Origin: Calliphora vicina
Taxonomy: Eukaryota; Arthropoda; Insecta; Diptera; Calliphoridae
Direction of reading: 5' to 3'
Length of the DNA stretch: 64,000 bases
Assembly (NCBI RefSeq): GCF_958450345.1
Contig: NC_088780.1
Location: 121,906,226-121,970,225, forward strand
Made by a program: the position numbers and the translations under genes. The notes under the pieces were generated by a model, which was not told the origin of the DNA, did not search any database, and saw only the letters and a program-made list of their open reading frames with translations. Of the stretch, positions 21,585-32,619 are shown piece by piece (the first letter of the stretch is position 1; each line of letters starts with the position of its first letter).

Positions 21585-22159
21585 CACTCAGGTCTCGTTT
21601 TATGCGATAGATGCGTTCCAAAATCGCATAAATTGAATTCGCATAAAACGATACTCTAGCTTCATATAAAAACTAATGATTCGTTCCAAAATCCTGAAAA
21701 ACCGCATAAATTCAAATTTTAATTAAAAAACCAGTACAAAATCGCATAAAAAAATCATCAAAACTATATTTATTTCATTTACTTAAACAGTAAAAACAAA
21801 AACCTTTAAAAAAAATAAATAAAAATATAATATTAATTCATTAGTCACAGAAAAAACAGAAAATGATCCAAAAATTAAGCTAAAACATTTTTTAAGGAAA
21901 TTCTGTAAATATGCATGATCAATCTGAATGACTGAATAATTTTCGGCATAGTTTAGGAATTGGTTCAACGTCATTTTCATCACTAGATGATATAAACATA
22001 TTGTCATCATATTGTAAAATATCATTTTCACCACTAGAATTTAAAAAAAAACATCTAAAATTTTAAAATCTGTTAAAATTCCAAAAAAAATCGTTAATTT
22101 AAAAACCGCATAAATTTTAATCCGCTTAAAAAAAATCCGCATAAAACGAGACCTGAGTG
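21585..22159. mobile_element. pogo/Tigger-like MITE (CACTCAGGTCTCGTTTTATG)
   Basis: CACTCAGGTCTCGTTTTATG-CG (21585) is inverted perfectly as CG-CATAAAACGAGACCTGAGTG (ending 22159), with TA on both sides. Subterminal (A/T)CGCATAAA motifs repeat at both ends (21630-21750, 22105-22145), as in pogo/Tigger elements. A reverse-strand stretch (about 21880-22035) reads acidic peptides such as SSSDENDVEPIPKLCRKLF, which might be the tail of a CENP-B-like transposase. That last point is speculative. Confidence 0.85.
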
Positions 22160-22270
22160 TACTTATTTTTCGATAACCCTGTACAATTATTTATTTAGCA
22201 AATACATAGTTTTTAAATATACAAGGGATGAAATACAGTTTTTTTTTTGTATAAAAAATAGTTTTATTTA

Positions 22271-22905
22271 TCAACATAGGCTCTTGCACTTTGTCCAAAG
22301 TTTCTCCAATTTTTGTATTTCTTCCAAAATATAAGATTTGTCGATGTCATATAAATTTCTTGAAAAATTTCGAAAAATTGTAATGTAGGACACCTTAATG
22401 AGCCAATTCATTGCAAAAAATAAAAAATTTTGCCCACAAAAATAAAGCATGTACATTTTTCTTTTAAACTGTATCCTCAAAAGTAATTAAAATTGTGGGT
22501 ATTGACAAAGTTATGAAGAAAACTTAAAAAAAGTCCGACAAGCCCGATTTTTGACAAAAACTGGATTTGAGCGACCTCTTCCGAAAAATCTGAAAAAAAT
22601 CTCAAAAAAAATTTACCCTATAAGCTTTTAAATTATGCTTGAGCACCCATCAAAATAAAAAAAAAACTTTTTTTGGGACACACTACTGCACATGTGTGTA
22701 GCCTTTTGTGCATCCGATTGTGAGCAAATTCAGCAGCCATCTTGCGGAAAGCTTTTTCATATACATGTGATCATTCAATATTGAAACCACTGAGCCATGT
22801 AAGATGCCCATCCACAATCTCTCGAATTTTCAATGTCCGATCGGCCAACAAGTCACGAGGTAAATGACGCAGCTTGTTCAAATTTTGACAGAAGTCAACT
22901 GACAA
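22271..22905 (-). pseudogene. Mariner-like transposase fragments
   Basis: On the reverse strand, near 22800-22905, I read NKLRHLPRDLLADRTLKIRE then, after a frameshift, GSVVSILNDHMYMKKLSARW and LLNLLTIG. This matches the second helix-turn-helix region of mariner transposases (family pattern DRRLTVREIA...GSVxxILxxxLxMxKxxAKWVPRLLT). Farther along, 22271-22335 reads DKSYILEEIQKLEKLWTKC before a stop, matching the C-terminal end (…SYxxEGIxKLxxRWxKCI). The catalytic part between (about 22340-22690) is missing or unreadable. Order and strand agree, so I treat them as one decayed mariner. Mariners normally encode about 345 residues. Confidence 0.75.
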
Positions 22906-23049
22906 CAATAAAATCAATGAATAAGCGGTAAAATATCACGCATAATGAATCTACCACAAAGCATTTGTCAGAAGCTAACAAATTTATTTGCCAGAATCAT
23001 TACGATTACATACCATGAGGTGTAAAAAATGTTTTTTTTTTCTATATTA

Positions 23050-23262
23050 CCCCTCTTGGAAGTATATGGCTTCCACAAAGCATCTGCATCTTACACGATT
23101 TGTTGCAGTTGTTTTCGCGTCTTCCCATGTAAGATTGCACTGTCCTAGATCTTGGAGTATCGTGCGTCTCCATGTATTCTTTGGCCGACCACGGCTTCTT
23201 GAACCTTAAGGATTCCACTCTAGCGCCATCCTTGTTATACTGTCAGGATTCTTTCTGATAAA
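23050..23262 (-). pseudogene. Non-LTR retrotransposon 3' coding fragment
   Basis: The reverse strand reads NPDSITRMALEWNP, a stop, then GSRSRGRPKNTWRRTILQDL, NLTWEDAKTTATNRVRC and FVEAIYF. This is the C-terminal signature found after the reverse transcriptase in many animal LINEs (…GRPKxTWRRTxxxEL…TWxxAxxxAxDRxxWRxxVxAL). The nearest clade cannot be fixed by eye. Only the last 70 or so residues remain, with at least one stop, and the body of the element is not adjacent. Confidence 0.78.
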
Positions 23263-23430
23263 TAAAATATAATCAGAAATATAAAAAAAAATATGAAGTT
23301 TTCATATTGGGCAAAATTGTACCACTAATATCATAAACATTTCATTTTGAAATACAGGATAAGGGTTAAACTATAGCTGATCATTAAGTATTGTAGGTAA
23401 TCTCTGTTAAGTTAACAAAAATTTAAAGTT

Positions 23431-23602
23431 CAACCAAATTGCTGTAGATTTCTAAGAATGTAATAAGAGCGGATGATGTCTACTTTGATAACCTAATGCG
23501 CCTATTGCAACAGTTTTCAACCAAATTGCTGCGGATTTCTAAGAGCAGTATAAGAGCGGATGATGTTAACTTCGACAGCCTAATGCTCCTATTGCAAACG
23601 AA
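23431..23602. repeat. Diverged 87-bp tandem duplication
   Basis: CAACCAAATTGCTGTAGATT (23431) and CAACCAAATTGCTGCGGATT (23518) start two units sharing TTTCTAAGA, TAAGAGCGGATGATGT and CCTATTGCAA. One frame of the second unit reads ADDVNFDSLMLLLQ. The origin is unknown; it could be a piece of the nearby LINE. Confidence 0.75.
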
Positions 23603-23609
23603 CAGAATT

Positions 23610-25680
23610 CTTAAACTGTAAATTTCCTTAAATTGCATGTCCTCCTTTATAATTTTTATGAAAACATTATTTCCATTAGCAGCAATTCTAATTTTGCAAT
23701 GTCATCTTAAAATTGTCTGTTGTTTTTTGGGTGCATCATTCAATATGATTGAATCATTTCATTCAATCATGTTTTCTTAAATAAGAAATTAAAGAAAACA
23801 TTTATTTATTGGCTGGCAATTAGGTCGCATGACAAAATTTTCATATTATTTATTTAAGACTTGCACATACATATATCCACTACACTATAAATTAGTTCAA
23901 ACATTGATAACGTACATACATAGATATTTTGTTTTTCTGTTTAGCTTGTTTTTATGAGTTAAATGTCTCTGTTCTAAAATTTATTAATAAAAAATAAAAA
24001 TATTGTTTGTCTCCAAATAGTTTTCAAAGGCTATTTTTATATATATTTAGCTATTTTTGCTTACCGACAATCACATTTCAAAGACATTTGATAAAAACAA
24101 AAATATAAAAACATATATTCTCTATATAAATATTTCGTTTAAACCGAAAAATAAACTTTTAGAAACATATTTTAAAAGGTGTTTGTGGTGTCACATTTGG
24201 TTTAACAAATTCAAACCACTACATGATAAAATATAATATTTATAAATACTTTCAAAAACAAATTTACAGGGATATACAGTTATTTTTAATTAAACCCAAG
24301 CTGGGTTTTATTTATATAACATTAAATTTTTAAATTTTTTTTTTCGATTTTAAATTAAGTTTGAAAATGTAAAGTTTTGGTTTTATTTATTTTTGTCTAA
24401 GTAAATTTTTAATCATCCAAATATGTAAATAATTTAACCATAACCAAATTAACTTGTAAATATCTACATATACATTTGTATGTATAATATTTAGTATTTG
24501 TCATTTTCATTTCATTTTGTTGACCTAAATTTATTTCGATCTTTAGTCTAAAAAAAAACAAAACAAACAAATAAACGAACGAACGAATGAACGAAAACAC
24601 AATCCACTTAAGCTGCTTCCCCAGTATGTATCATTAGATAGATACACATGTACTAAAAGATATTCGCATTTAAAATTGTTTTTATTACTGTAATTGTTGT
24701 TGTTGTATTTTAGCTATGACAACCTAAAGAGAAAAAAATCGCAAAAAATTATTTTTGTTGTTATTGTTTTTTTTTTAATATTATTTGGCGTTAAACTCAT
24801 GTCATTTATTTGTGTAGAGTAAATGTGTGGGTTGTTCATACAAAAAAAAATATATGACACAGTCATAAGCAAAATTCAAACTCTACTATTTTTTGTTGGC
24901 TTAATAATTTCGTGCAAATGTATTTACAACCACAAGTTCCCTAGCCTTTTGTTATTTACAAATACTCTATAGATATGTACATGAAATTACCCTAAATGCA
25001 AATGATCAGCTAAAATATGACCTTAAGAAAAGGTTAAGTAAACAGGCCCTAAATAAAAATTTGTTTAGGGTTTTTTTCCATGGCATAAAAAAACCTTGGA
25101 AATTGTTAACAATAATCCTACTTTTCCAATATCATCATTATGTCTTTATGATCCTTAACAACAAAAACCTCTTAACCAACAATATATTCAATTTAAGTTT
25201 TTTATTGCAAATATGTATACAATATAATTTAGAACCGTTTCTTGTAATGTCATAAGTGTACGAAATACTGTTATTTTAAAAGCATCTAAATCATTGATTT
25301 CCTTTAAAACAACACACAAATCGTTTATATTGTTGATTAGGATATTTTTGCTGTTAGGCCTTGATTATTTAAAGTCTTATATATATATTTGGAAATAATC
25401 TTAAATAGTTTAAATAACATTACATAATTACAAATGCTTATTCAGGCTTATCTTTAGAAATATAGGTCTTTTATAAAGAAATAAAGAATTTAATTTAGTT
25501 ATTTTCATTTTCAAATATTGAGTTCCTTTTACAATATTGGAAAATTTACAACTTTTCACAATTGATAAAATACAAAATAACTGAAAGGAAATTTCGCTTA
25601 ATTATTGACATTAGCAAACATTTAAAAAATGATTAACATTGTATATGATTTTAAAGATCCACCTTTCAATAATTAAAATT
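23610..25680. other. No gene or element recognised
   Basis: AT-rich DNA. Small structures only: ATTCAATATGATTGAAT near 23741, an (AACG)n run near 24580, and CCCTAAATAAAAATTTGTTTAGGG (a small hairpin near 25048). Confidence 0.5.
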
Positions 25681-25689
25681 TTTCAAAAA

Positions 25690-26178
25690 ACAAATTTTAA
25701 ATATTTTTAGGTAAAAGTTGTTTTTTTCACTTTTTGGAAAAAAAAAATTCGAATTGTTATTTAAAATTTTTTTAATTTTTTAAATTTTAAAAAAATTTGT
25801 TTGTTTTTTAATTTTTTTTTTTTTGTGAAAAAAATTGGCCCATTTTGACGTGTATAAGACCCATATGGTCTTATACACGTCGTTGCAAAGGTCTTTGAAA
25901 TATCTATCATTAGATGTCTATATTAATGACTTAGTAATCCAGCTATAGGTGGACCGATTTTGCTGATTTTAAATAGGAAACTTCTCGAAAGCATGTCTGA
26001 CAGAATTATTGAAGATTTGGATCCCGAAAATATCTGGGGTCTTCAGAAAATTGATTTCAATCGATTCCGCTATCTATAAGGATCCATAATATATATTCTT
26101 TATAGGGTCGGAAAATTATATTGTGGAAATTACACACGGACTGACAAACTATTCACCTTCGTGAGAAGGGTATATAAA
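25690..26178 (-). repeat. Family B repeat, truncated, with a new palindrome
   Basis: Compared with the copy at 27917-28554, it keeps GTCTGACAGAATTATTGAAG, ATCTGGGGTCTTCAGAAAATT and CCGCTATCTATAAGGATCCA but lacks the block with AACAGACAGACAGACGGACA. It also lacks the terminal hairpin end. A perfect 14-base-arm palindrome lies at 25847-25881. Confidence 0.8.
25847..25881. repeat. 14-bp-arm palindrome in family B
   Basis: GACGTGTATAAGAC (25847-25860), a 7-base spacer, and GTCTTATACACGTC (25868-25881) form a perfect stem. The full copy at 2270 has only one of these arms (GGTCTTATATACGTCG on one strand), so the other arm arose by a local inverted duplication. Confidence 0.9.
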
Positions 26179-26329
26179 GCCATTCTAAAAGACAAACCAG
26201 GCACATTTTTAAATTTTTCAAAAAAAAAGTTTTCCTATTTTTTCAAAAAGTATCAATTTTAGGAAAAAGTATTTTAAATTTTTCCCAGAAATACATTAAC
26301 GCCTTGTTTAAAATGTTTTAGTTCGTATT

Positions 26330-27065
26330 AAACCAAAGTATTTCAGACTAAAGAAGTTTTCAAAAAGGTACCTAAAAATTTTAATACTTTTTAGAAAAGT
26401 ACCCTTAACACTTTTTTTTTAGAAAATTACCTTTTAATACATTTTTTGAAAAGTACCTTCATATTTTTTTAGAAATTTATTTTAGTACCTTTTTGAAAAA
26501 TACCTTTTAATGTTATTTTAGTAAAATTTTTAATGCTAAATTCCCAATTTTATTGATAAATTCACTGAAATTTATTGTTGGGAAACCTTTTCCCAAAAGG
26601 CTTTAGAAAAACTTAAGATATTATACATTTAAAAAAATGTTTTTTTTAGAAAAATATCTGTTAATACTTTTTTAAAGTATGTAATGTTTTAATGTTTTTT
26701 TTAGAAAAGTACCAGTTGGAAAATTTCCTTTTAATACTTTTTTTAACAACTACAATTTAAAACATTTTTTTTAGAAAAATACCTTTTTTAATTACTTTTT
26801 TTGGAAAAGTAAATTATAATACTTTTTAAGAAAAGTACTTTTTATTATTATTTTTTTTCTTATACCTTTTTTTTAATCTTATACCTTTTTTATAAAAGTA
26901 GCTTTTAAAACTAGTTTACAAAATTACTTAATAATTTTTATAAAAGTACTTTTTGATACTTTTTTAGAAAAATAACTTTTAGTACTTTTTAAAAAAGTAT
27001 ATTTTTGTTTAAATTCCTTTTAATACATTTTTATAAATGATACTTTTTTTATAAAAGTATATTTT
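26330..27065. repeat. GTAC minisatellite patch 1
   Basis: Degenerate units of the type TTTTAGAAAAGTACCTTTTAATAC, roughly 25-40 bases each, fill this stretch. Frames across it are meaningless. It is the first of seven patches (see 30285, 31435, 34801, 38965, 40665, 44575). Confidence 0.75.
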
Positions 27066-27079
27066 AAAACTATTTTATA

Positions 27080-27555
27080 GATATGTAAGTCCGTCTGTCT
27101 GTTGAAAACACGATAGGATCATAAGAAAATACTCTCTGTTAATAAGGTTTATTTCACCTAGCCCCCATACAAATGTTCCCCGGAATACAGTTTGAGCAGT
27201 CATAAAAATGTTGATTATGCGGCAATCCTGATAAAATTTTCCAAAAATTATTTCTAAGTACTCAGAAATTGTACTGTAAGGTATGGCGAAAATCGGGCAA
27301 CATTTGTCCCTAGTCCCCATACAAGGTCCCCCTCAGAAAATCAATTGATCATTCATAATTGTCTTATAACAATTAACATCATGATGAAATTGGATATAAA
27401 CAGGTTTTATACGAACCTAAATCTTTCTACTAACTTTTGTGAGGATCGGTTTATAATTGATCCTACCCCCAATATTTTATATTTTATTGTCACATATTGA
27501 TGGTGGGTATACAAGATTCGGCTCCGCCGTATAACACACTTTTATTTGTTTTTAA
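27080..27555 (+). repeat. Family C dispersed repeat (relative of A and B)
   Basis: It contains AAGTCCGTCTGTCTGTTGAA, CCCCCATACAAATGTTCC, GGATCGGTTTATAATTGATC and ends GGTATACAAGATTCGGCTCC, a hairpin remnant, then TTTATTTGTTTTT. The end architecture is the same as A and B, with mixed interior blocks. Confidence 0.7.
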
Positions 27556-27559
27556 TACA

Positions 27560-27915
27560 ATTAATCATAATTTGGCCCTAGATTTATTTATTTCAAAAAA
27601 CCAACAAACTGTTATGCAAAATGGCACTTACAGAGAGTAAAAATAAAAAACCCAGCAAACTACATAAATGTGTAGGTTTTAATTTTTCAAATATTTTATG
27701 GTGATGCAAGTACTCATGGCTACAAAATGTACATTTAGTATTCTGAAGAAAGCCATTAATGTTGATGATTTGTTTAATTTAGTATGGGCAAATTAAATTA
27801 ACTACTCAAAAAAGAAAATCTAATAAATAAAGCATTTACTTTTTAAATTATAGTAAAAAATTATTGAATACATTTATTTAGTTCAAAAACTCATTTAACT
27901 TACAACAATTTAAAA
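27560..27915. other. No recognisable feature
   Basis: AT-rich spacer between family C and B repeats. Confidence 0.5.
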
Positions 27916-27916
27916 A

Positions 27917-28554
27917 AACCCTTCACCAAATTATACTTTAAAATAATTTTTTTTAAATATTTTTAGGTAAACAAAATTTTATTTTTTTTAATTGTTTTTC
28001 AAAATTTTTTTTAAAATTTTTTTTTCCCAAATTTAAAAAATTTTTTTTTTTTATTTTTTTAATTTTTTTTTTTAAAAAATGTATGACAAAAAAATTTTTT
28101 GATGAAAAAAAAATTCGGGTTAAAAAATATTTTTCCCGATTTTGACCCATTGTAGGTCCAACTTACTATAAACTTATCTACATCGTTGCAATGGACTTTG
28201 AAATATCTATCATTAGATATCCATATTGTCTATATTAATGACTTAGTAATCCAGATATAGATCAAAAATAGGTCAAAAATCGAGGTTTTATGGACCGATT
28301 TTGCTGTTAATTTAAATAGCAAACTTCTCGAAAGCATGTCTGACAGAATTATTGAAGATTTGGATCCCGAAGATATCTGGGGTCTTCAGAAAATTGATTT
28401 TAACAGACAGACAGACGGACATGGCTTAATCGACTCCGCTATCTATAAGGATCCAGAATATATATACTTTATAGGATTTGAAATGAAAAATGTAGAAATT
28501 ACAAACGGAATGACAAACTTTATATACCCTTCTCACGAAGGTGAAGGGTATAAT
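27917..28554 (-). repeat. Family B repeat, nearly full length, 3' hairpin missing
   Basis: Read in reverse it starts TATACCCTTCACCTTCGTGA and includes GACCCATTTTTGATCTATATCTGG-type blocks and GTCCGTCTGTCTGTC, stopping at GGTGAAGGG just before the usual hairpin and ACTTGTTTT. The 99-codon forward frame at 28336-28635 (MSDRIIEDLDPEDIWGLQKI) is only the antisense of this repeat. Confidence 0.85.
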
Positions 28555-28559
28555 AAAGT

Positions 28560-29340
28560 GGTTACGGTTTTTTTTAGTAAATGTGTGACACTACAAGATA
28601 TTATTTGGCAAGCTACAATATTTCAGTACTATTGACAACCTACAAATTGTTTCTACCAATATTTGACTATATGTAATAAAAGATTCAGTTTTTGTTTATA
28701 GTATGACTAAAGGTTACAAATTAAGCAGGAATGTGCAAAGGATAAATATTACAACGCACTGTATATATTTCAAGGTTTTTTTCCATCAAAACCAACTGTC
28801 ACAGGGAATAAATAGCATAACAAACATATCAAAATCAATTGCAGAAAATAAACATTTAAATTTACTTTTATTAAAACCCCATTAAATAAATATTCGTGCA
28901 AATTTATTTAAAATATTTTTGTTTTTTTTTTCGTACTAACCCCCAACATCTCATTGATAACCTTCATTTCATACCTTATTTCAAAATTTCAACAACGAAA
29001 ATAACAACAACAGAAATAAAAGCAAAACACTATTTGTTAACTATTGTGGTTAATTTTTTTTTCTCAGGTTTTATTATCATTTTTGTCGAGTGTAACTGTG
29101 TTTGTGAGTGTAAATATGATAGTGTTTGTGTTATAAACAATGCAAATAAGTGGGCGCTTATTTTCGGTTGTTTTGGTGTTGCCAAAAAAAAAAAAATATT
29201 CAACAAAACTTTCATACATACCGCATTGTATACTTGTTAAAACGTTGTATTTTTTTCCTTACGTATTTAATATATATTTTTTTTTTTTATTTAAACTTGT
29301 AGAATATTTACACAGTTGGCGTTTAAGTACTTATTAATAC
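28560..29340. other. No gene; CAA/GT-rich low-complexity DNA
   Basis: AACAACAACAG near 29005 and TGTGTTTGTGAGTGTAAAT near 29097 give short spurious frames. Nothing conserved is recognised. Confidence 0.45.
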
Positions 29341-29343
29341 TAG

Positions 29344-29346
29344 ACA

Positions 29347-29375
<29 letters not shown>
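29344..29375. repeat. (ACAT)n microsatellite
   Basis: About eight uninterrupted ACAT units. Confidence 0.95.
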
Positions 29376-29377
<2 letters not shown>

Positions 29378-29720
29378 GTGTAATATGTACTATATACAAT
29401 ATATTTTTAGTACTTTATACAATTATATTTAAATACTGTGTACAGTAGTACAATACCTAAAGTTATAATATTTGCGTTGTTAAAATAATGAATTTGTTGT
29501 TGTAGTTCCAGATACACCAAAAAAAAATTATTTTGTATGCATAGTTTTTTGGTTAGCTGTTTCAAATACATATACTTGAAAATATTTGTAATTGGGGAAA
29601 TGTAATTTGTGTATGATTGAGATTATAAGGTTTAAATACTCCAGGATCGTATAAACTCAAATATCCTTTGTGAGAAAATGGTACAGCTAATGTATAAAAC
29701 ATAGAGGAATTTATATACAA

Positions 29721-30230
29721 TTGTTCAATTCACAACTGACGTTGTACAATCGTATGAGTTGTAAGTCGTCTGAATGTACAATAGTTGTACAAATGTTGTT
29801 GATAATTTCTATATAAATGTTTTGTACAACACCTACAACATTTTTACATATGTTTTTCGAATGTTGTATGAACATTTAAGTGTTACCAAAAGTTCATATT
29901 TATACATAAACAAAAAAATTAAAATATTTTAGTGCAAAATAATAGCCAAACGGTAACACTGAAATCAGTAATTTTATTTAATTTATGAAAAACGATAATT
30001 TGTTTTAAATATTTGTCAATTGTTTGCATTTTGTACACAATGCACACATTAGTTCGCTTTCATTATTAATTTTATATATTAATAGATTTTGGAATGTTTT
30101 TTTTATCATCTTCGTTGGGAATTGTCAAGGCTCGGCAGGGTAAACTTACGACTTGGCGAAATTTGTGTTCACAACCACAATAGTTGTAACATACAACGTA
30201 CAACATACAACTAGGTTGTGAATTGGACAA
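29721..30230. mobile_element. Putative MITE with TTGTTCAATTCACAAC ends
   Basis: TTGTTCAATTCACAAC (29721) is inverted with one difference as GTTGTGAATTGGACAA (ending 30230). The interior next to both ends is rich in GTTGTA/TACAAC motifs. No target duplication is clear and no frame exists. Confidence 0.6.
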
Positions 30231-30284
30231 ATATAATTTGGTGTCTGGTTTTAATTTTTTTCTTTACCTTTTACAATTGTGTTC

Positions 30285-30850
30285 TGAAAGGTACCTTTTA
30301 ATACTTATTTCTTAAAAAAGTAACTTTTAATACTTTTTTTTTTGCTAAAAAAAGTAACTTTCAATTAAATTTTAAATTACAAAGCTAACATAGTCCTTTT
30401 TTAAAAAGTACCATTTAATTAAATTAAAATGTTTTGCATGAAAATGAACCATTTTTAGTAACTTTTAATTTATCTTTGAAAAATTACTTTGAAATAGTTT
30501 TTTGAAAAAGTACTTTTTTTAGAAAGACCAATTAAATAGTTTTTCAAATAGTACCCTTGTAATCATTTTTCAAAAAGTACCTTAAAATCCATTTATTAAA
30601 CAACCTTTTAGAAATGTTCCATTAATACTATTTTCAAAATTGTTTTGAAAAAATTAATATGTTTTTTGAAACAAATACTAATTTAAAAAACCACTTTTTA
30701 ATCATTTTTGAAAAAAATATGTTTTAATATTTTTTAAAAAAGTTCCTTTAAATAACTTTTTAAAAAGTATAATTTAAAACTTTTTAAAAAAAATACCATT
30801 TTTTTAAAAAAAAAGTATGTAAAAGTATGTTTAAATACATTTTTAAAAAT
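30285..30850. repeat. GTAC minisatellite patch 2
   Basis: Degenerate units such as TTTTTAAAAAGTACCATTTAAT repeat throughout. Interrupted on the right by a nested MITE, it resumes at 31435. Confidence 0.75.
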
Positions 30851-30857
30851 AACTTTA

Positions 30858-31434
30858 AAGGTATTTATAGACGGCAATACTGAGTATTAACACTTTTCAA
30901 ATTTAAAATATTATTGAAATCATTCGGTATTTCAAAAAATCGTTTTGAAAAAACATTTATTTGGGGGATTCAAACGGTCTCCTATTAGGTCGTATTGTCA
31001 TAATGTCCTAAAATATTTTTTTAGTTCAAACAAATTCTTGTTGTGCTGCAAACAAAAAAACTAACATTTTATGACAAACCAATAAACATAGTTCAAAAAG
31101 TCTTATTATTTTATAACTTTTTTGTTTGAAACCCAACCAAAATGTGTTTAAACTAAAGGACATTATGACAATACGACCTGATAGGGGACCATTTGAATTC
31201 CCCCCATTGTTTACACGATAGTAATACAAATATTTTATTTCTTTGTTGATTGATATTTTTATGCAAACTTTATTTGTATTTTATATTTTCTTGACATTTT
31301 TATTTGCCTTGTCAAAAAAATCATTCGTATTTTTTGAAAATCTAATACAAATTTTGTTTAGATGATGAAATTGTGTTATGATACTTGAGTTTTTGACAAA
31401 TATTAATACTCAGTATGGCCGTCTATAAATACCT
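30858..31434. mobile_element. MITE with 32-bp TIRs inserted in the GTAC array
   Basis: AAGGTATTTATAGACGGCAA (30858) continues with TACTGAGTATTAA and is inverted at 31403-31434 with one mismatch. GTAC-type repeat lies directly on both sides, so the element landed within the array. A second inverted-repeat element (30963-31205) lies inside it. No transposase. Confidence 0.82.
30963..31205. mobile_element. Inner MITE with about 47-bp TIRs
   Basis: GGGGGATTCAAACGGTCTCC (30963) continues with TATTAGGTCGTATTGTCATA and ATGTCCT. The inverse lies at 31157-31205 with only a few differences. It is a separate insertion nested in the 30858-31434 element. The frame 31026-31229 on the reverse strand is spurious. 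Confidence 0.82.
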
Positions 31435-31570
31435 TAAATACTTTTCTATCGTGTAAATATATTTTAATACTTTTTAAAAAAGTATGCATTAAAACACAGC
31501 ATTAAAAGGTACTTTTTAATAATATAAAAAAGTAACTTTTAATGCTGTTTTGTTTTTATATTTTTTAAAA
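31435..31570. repeat. GTAC minisatellite patch 2, right continuation
   Basis: TTTTTAAAAAAGTATGC, AAAAGGTACTTTTTAATA and related units continue the array cut by the MITE. Confidence 0.65.
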
Positions 31571-31699
31571 ATCGTAAGCACTTTCTTTCTGTGTTGTAAT
31601 CCGACCTGATATTAACTGTGATTCTTGTTTCTTATATAATAATTCTTATCCACAGCCTTTGATATATTGTTACATCAATATATTTATTATAGTCCAACT

Positions 31700-31850
31700 T
31701 AGGTTGCTAGTTCGCGACTACCTCGATTTTTTCACATATTTTTCACACAAATTTTTGTTTCTCCAAAAATAGTTTTTAATATTTATCTTAAAGTATATTT
31801 TGGTGAAGGGTATATACTATTCGGTACAACCGAATATAGCAATTGTACTT
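31700..31850 (+). repeat. Family B repeat, 3' part
   Basis: It includes GCGACTACCTCGATTTTTTC, GGTGAAGGGTATATACTATT and the hairpin ATTCGGTACAACCGAAT, then a decayed ACTTGTTT end. Confidence 0.75.
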
Positions 31851-32409
31851 TTTTTTTTGAGAAAATTTCAAAGGAAACGCAATTTTTTCCCTAGATATTT
31901 AAGATAAAAAATTTCGATTTTACACCCCCTCAAAGAAATCATCTCACATGGATACTAACTATATATGTATATGTATACGTACAAAAATATTGTTTTGTTG
32001 TTTTGATGTATTGTAATCAATGTTTAATTTTATTTATAATTTTGAGATTTTTATTTTGTTAATAGTACGAGTTGTATTGGTATATTTTTAGCATTTGTTT
32101 GACGTCAGTTTATCCCTTGTTTTAGTTTGTCGTTTAAATTTTATTTATTCAATATTATTCTTATTTTTATTTGCGGAAAATGTTTTCAAAATCTCTCTTT
32201 TATTCATTATTCAACCTAAATTAAACCCATAATTTGCCATGTTTTAATAACATTTTTTTAAATAATTTAAACTTAGCTTTTTACCCAAAAGAATGAGAAA
32301 GAAGTATTATACAAGAACCTGTATCTATACTACAGATAACCTTTATTGAATATAAGCCTTCGCTAAGTTACATTTTAGTAACGAGTTTTAATACTTTTTC
32401 CTTTATTAA

Positions 32410-32616
32410 ACCCTTCACATTTTTCATTTGCGACCTCATAAAGAAGATATATTTGCGATCTTTATATATAGCCGTCTGTCCATCTGTATGTTGAAATCAA
32501 GTTGCCGTAGCCCCAACAAATGGCTGAGATATAAGCCATGACTACCTCGATTTTTACCTATTTGTTTATCTATATCTGGATTACTTGATTATATAGCTCT
32601 CTTACTCGGTTTTCTT
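32410..32616 (+). repeat. Family B repeat, 5' part with end remnant
   Basis: It contains CATTTTTCATTTGCGACCTC, GCCGTCTGTCCATCTG and TATCTGGATTACTTGATTAT, then jumps to TAGCTCTCTTACTCGGTTTT, the decayed 3' terminus. It appears to be an internally deleted copy. Confidence 0.7.
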
Positions 32617-32619
32617 TAA

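Noticed and set aside
28336..28635. 99-codon frame beginning MSDRIIEDLDPEDIWGLQKI, protein-like in composition
   Set aside because: It is the antisense of a family B repeat; the same bases recur in the copy at 25690-26178 with disruptions.
28896..29240. 114-codon forward frame
   Set aside because: Biased composition over low-complexity DNA, with no recognisable domain.
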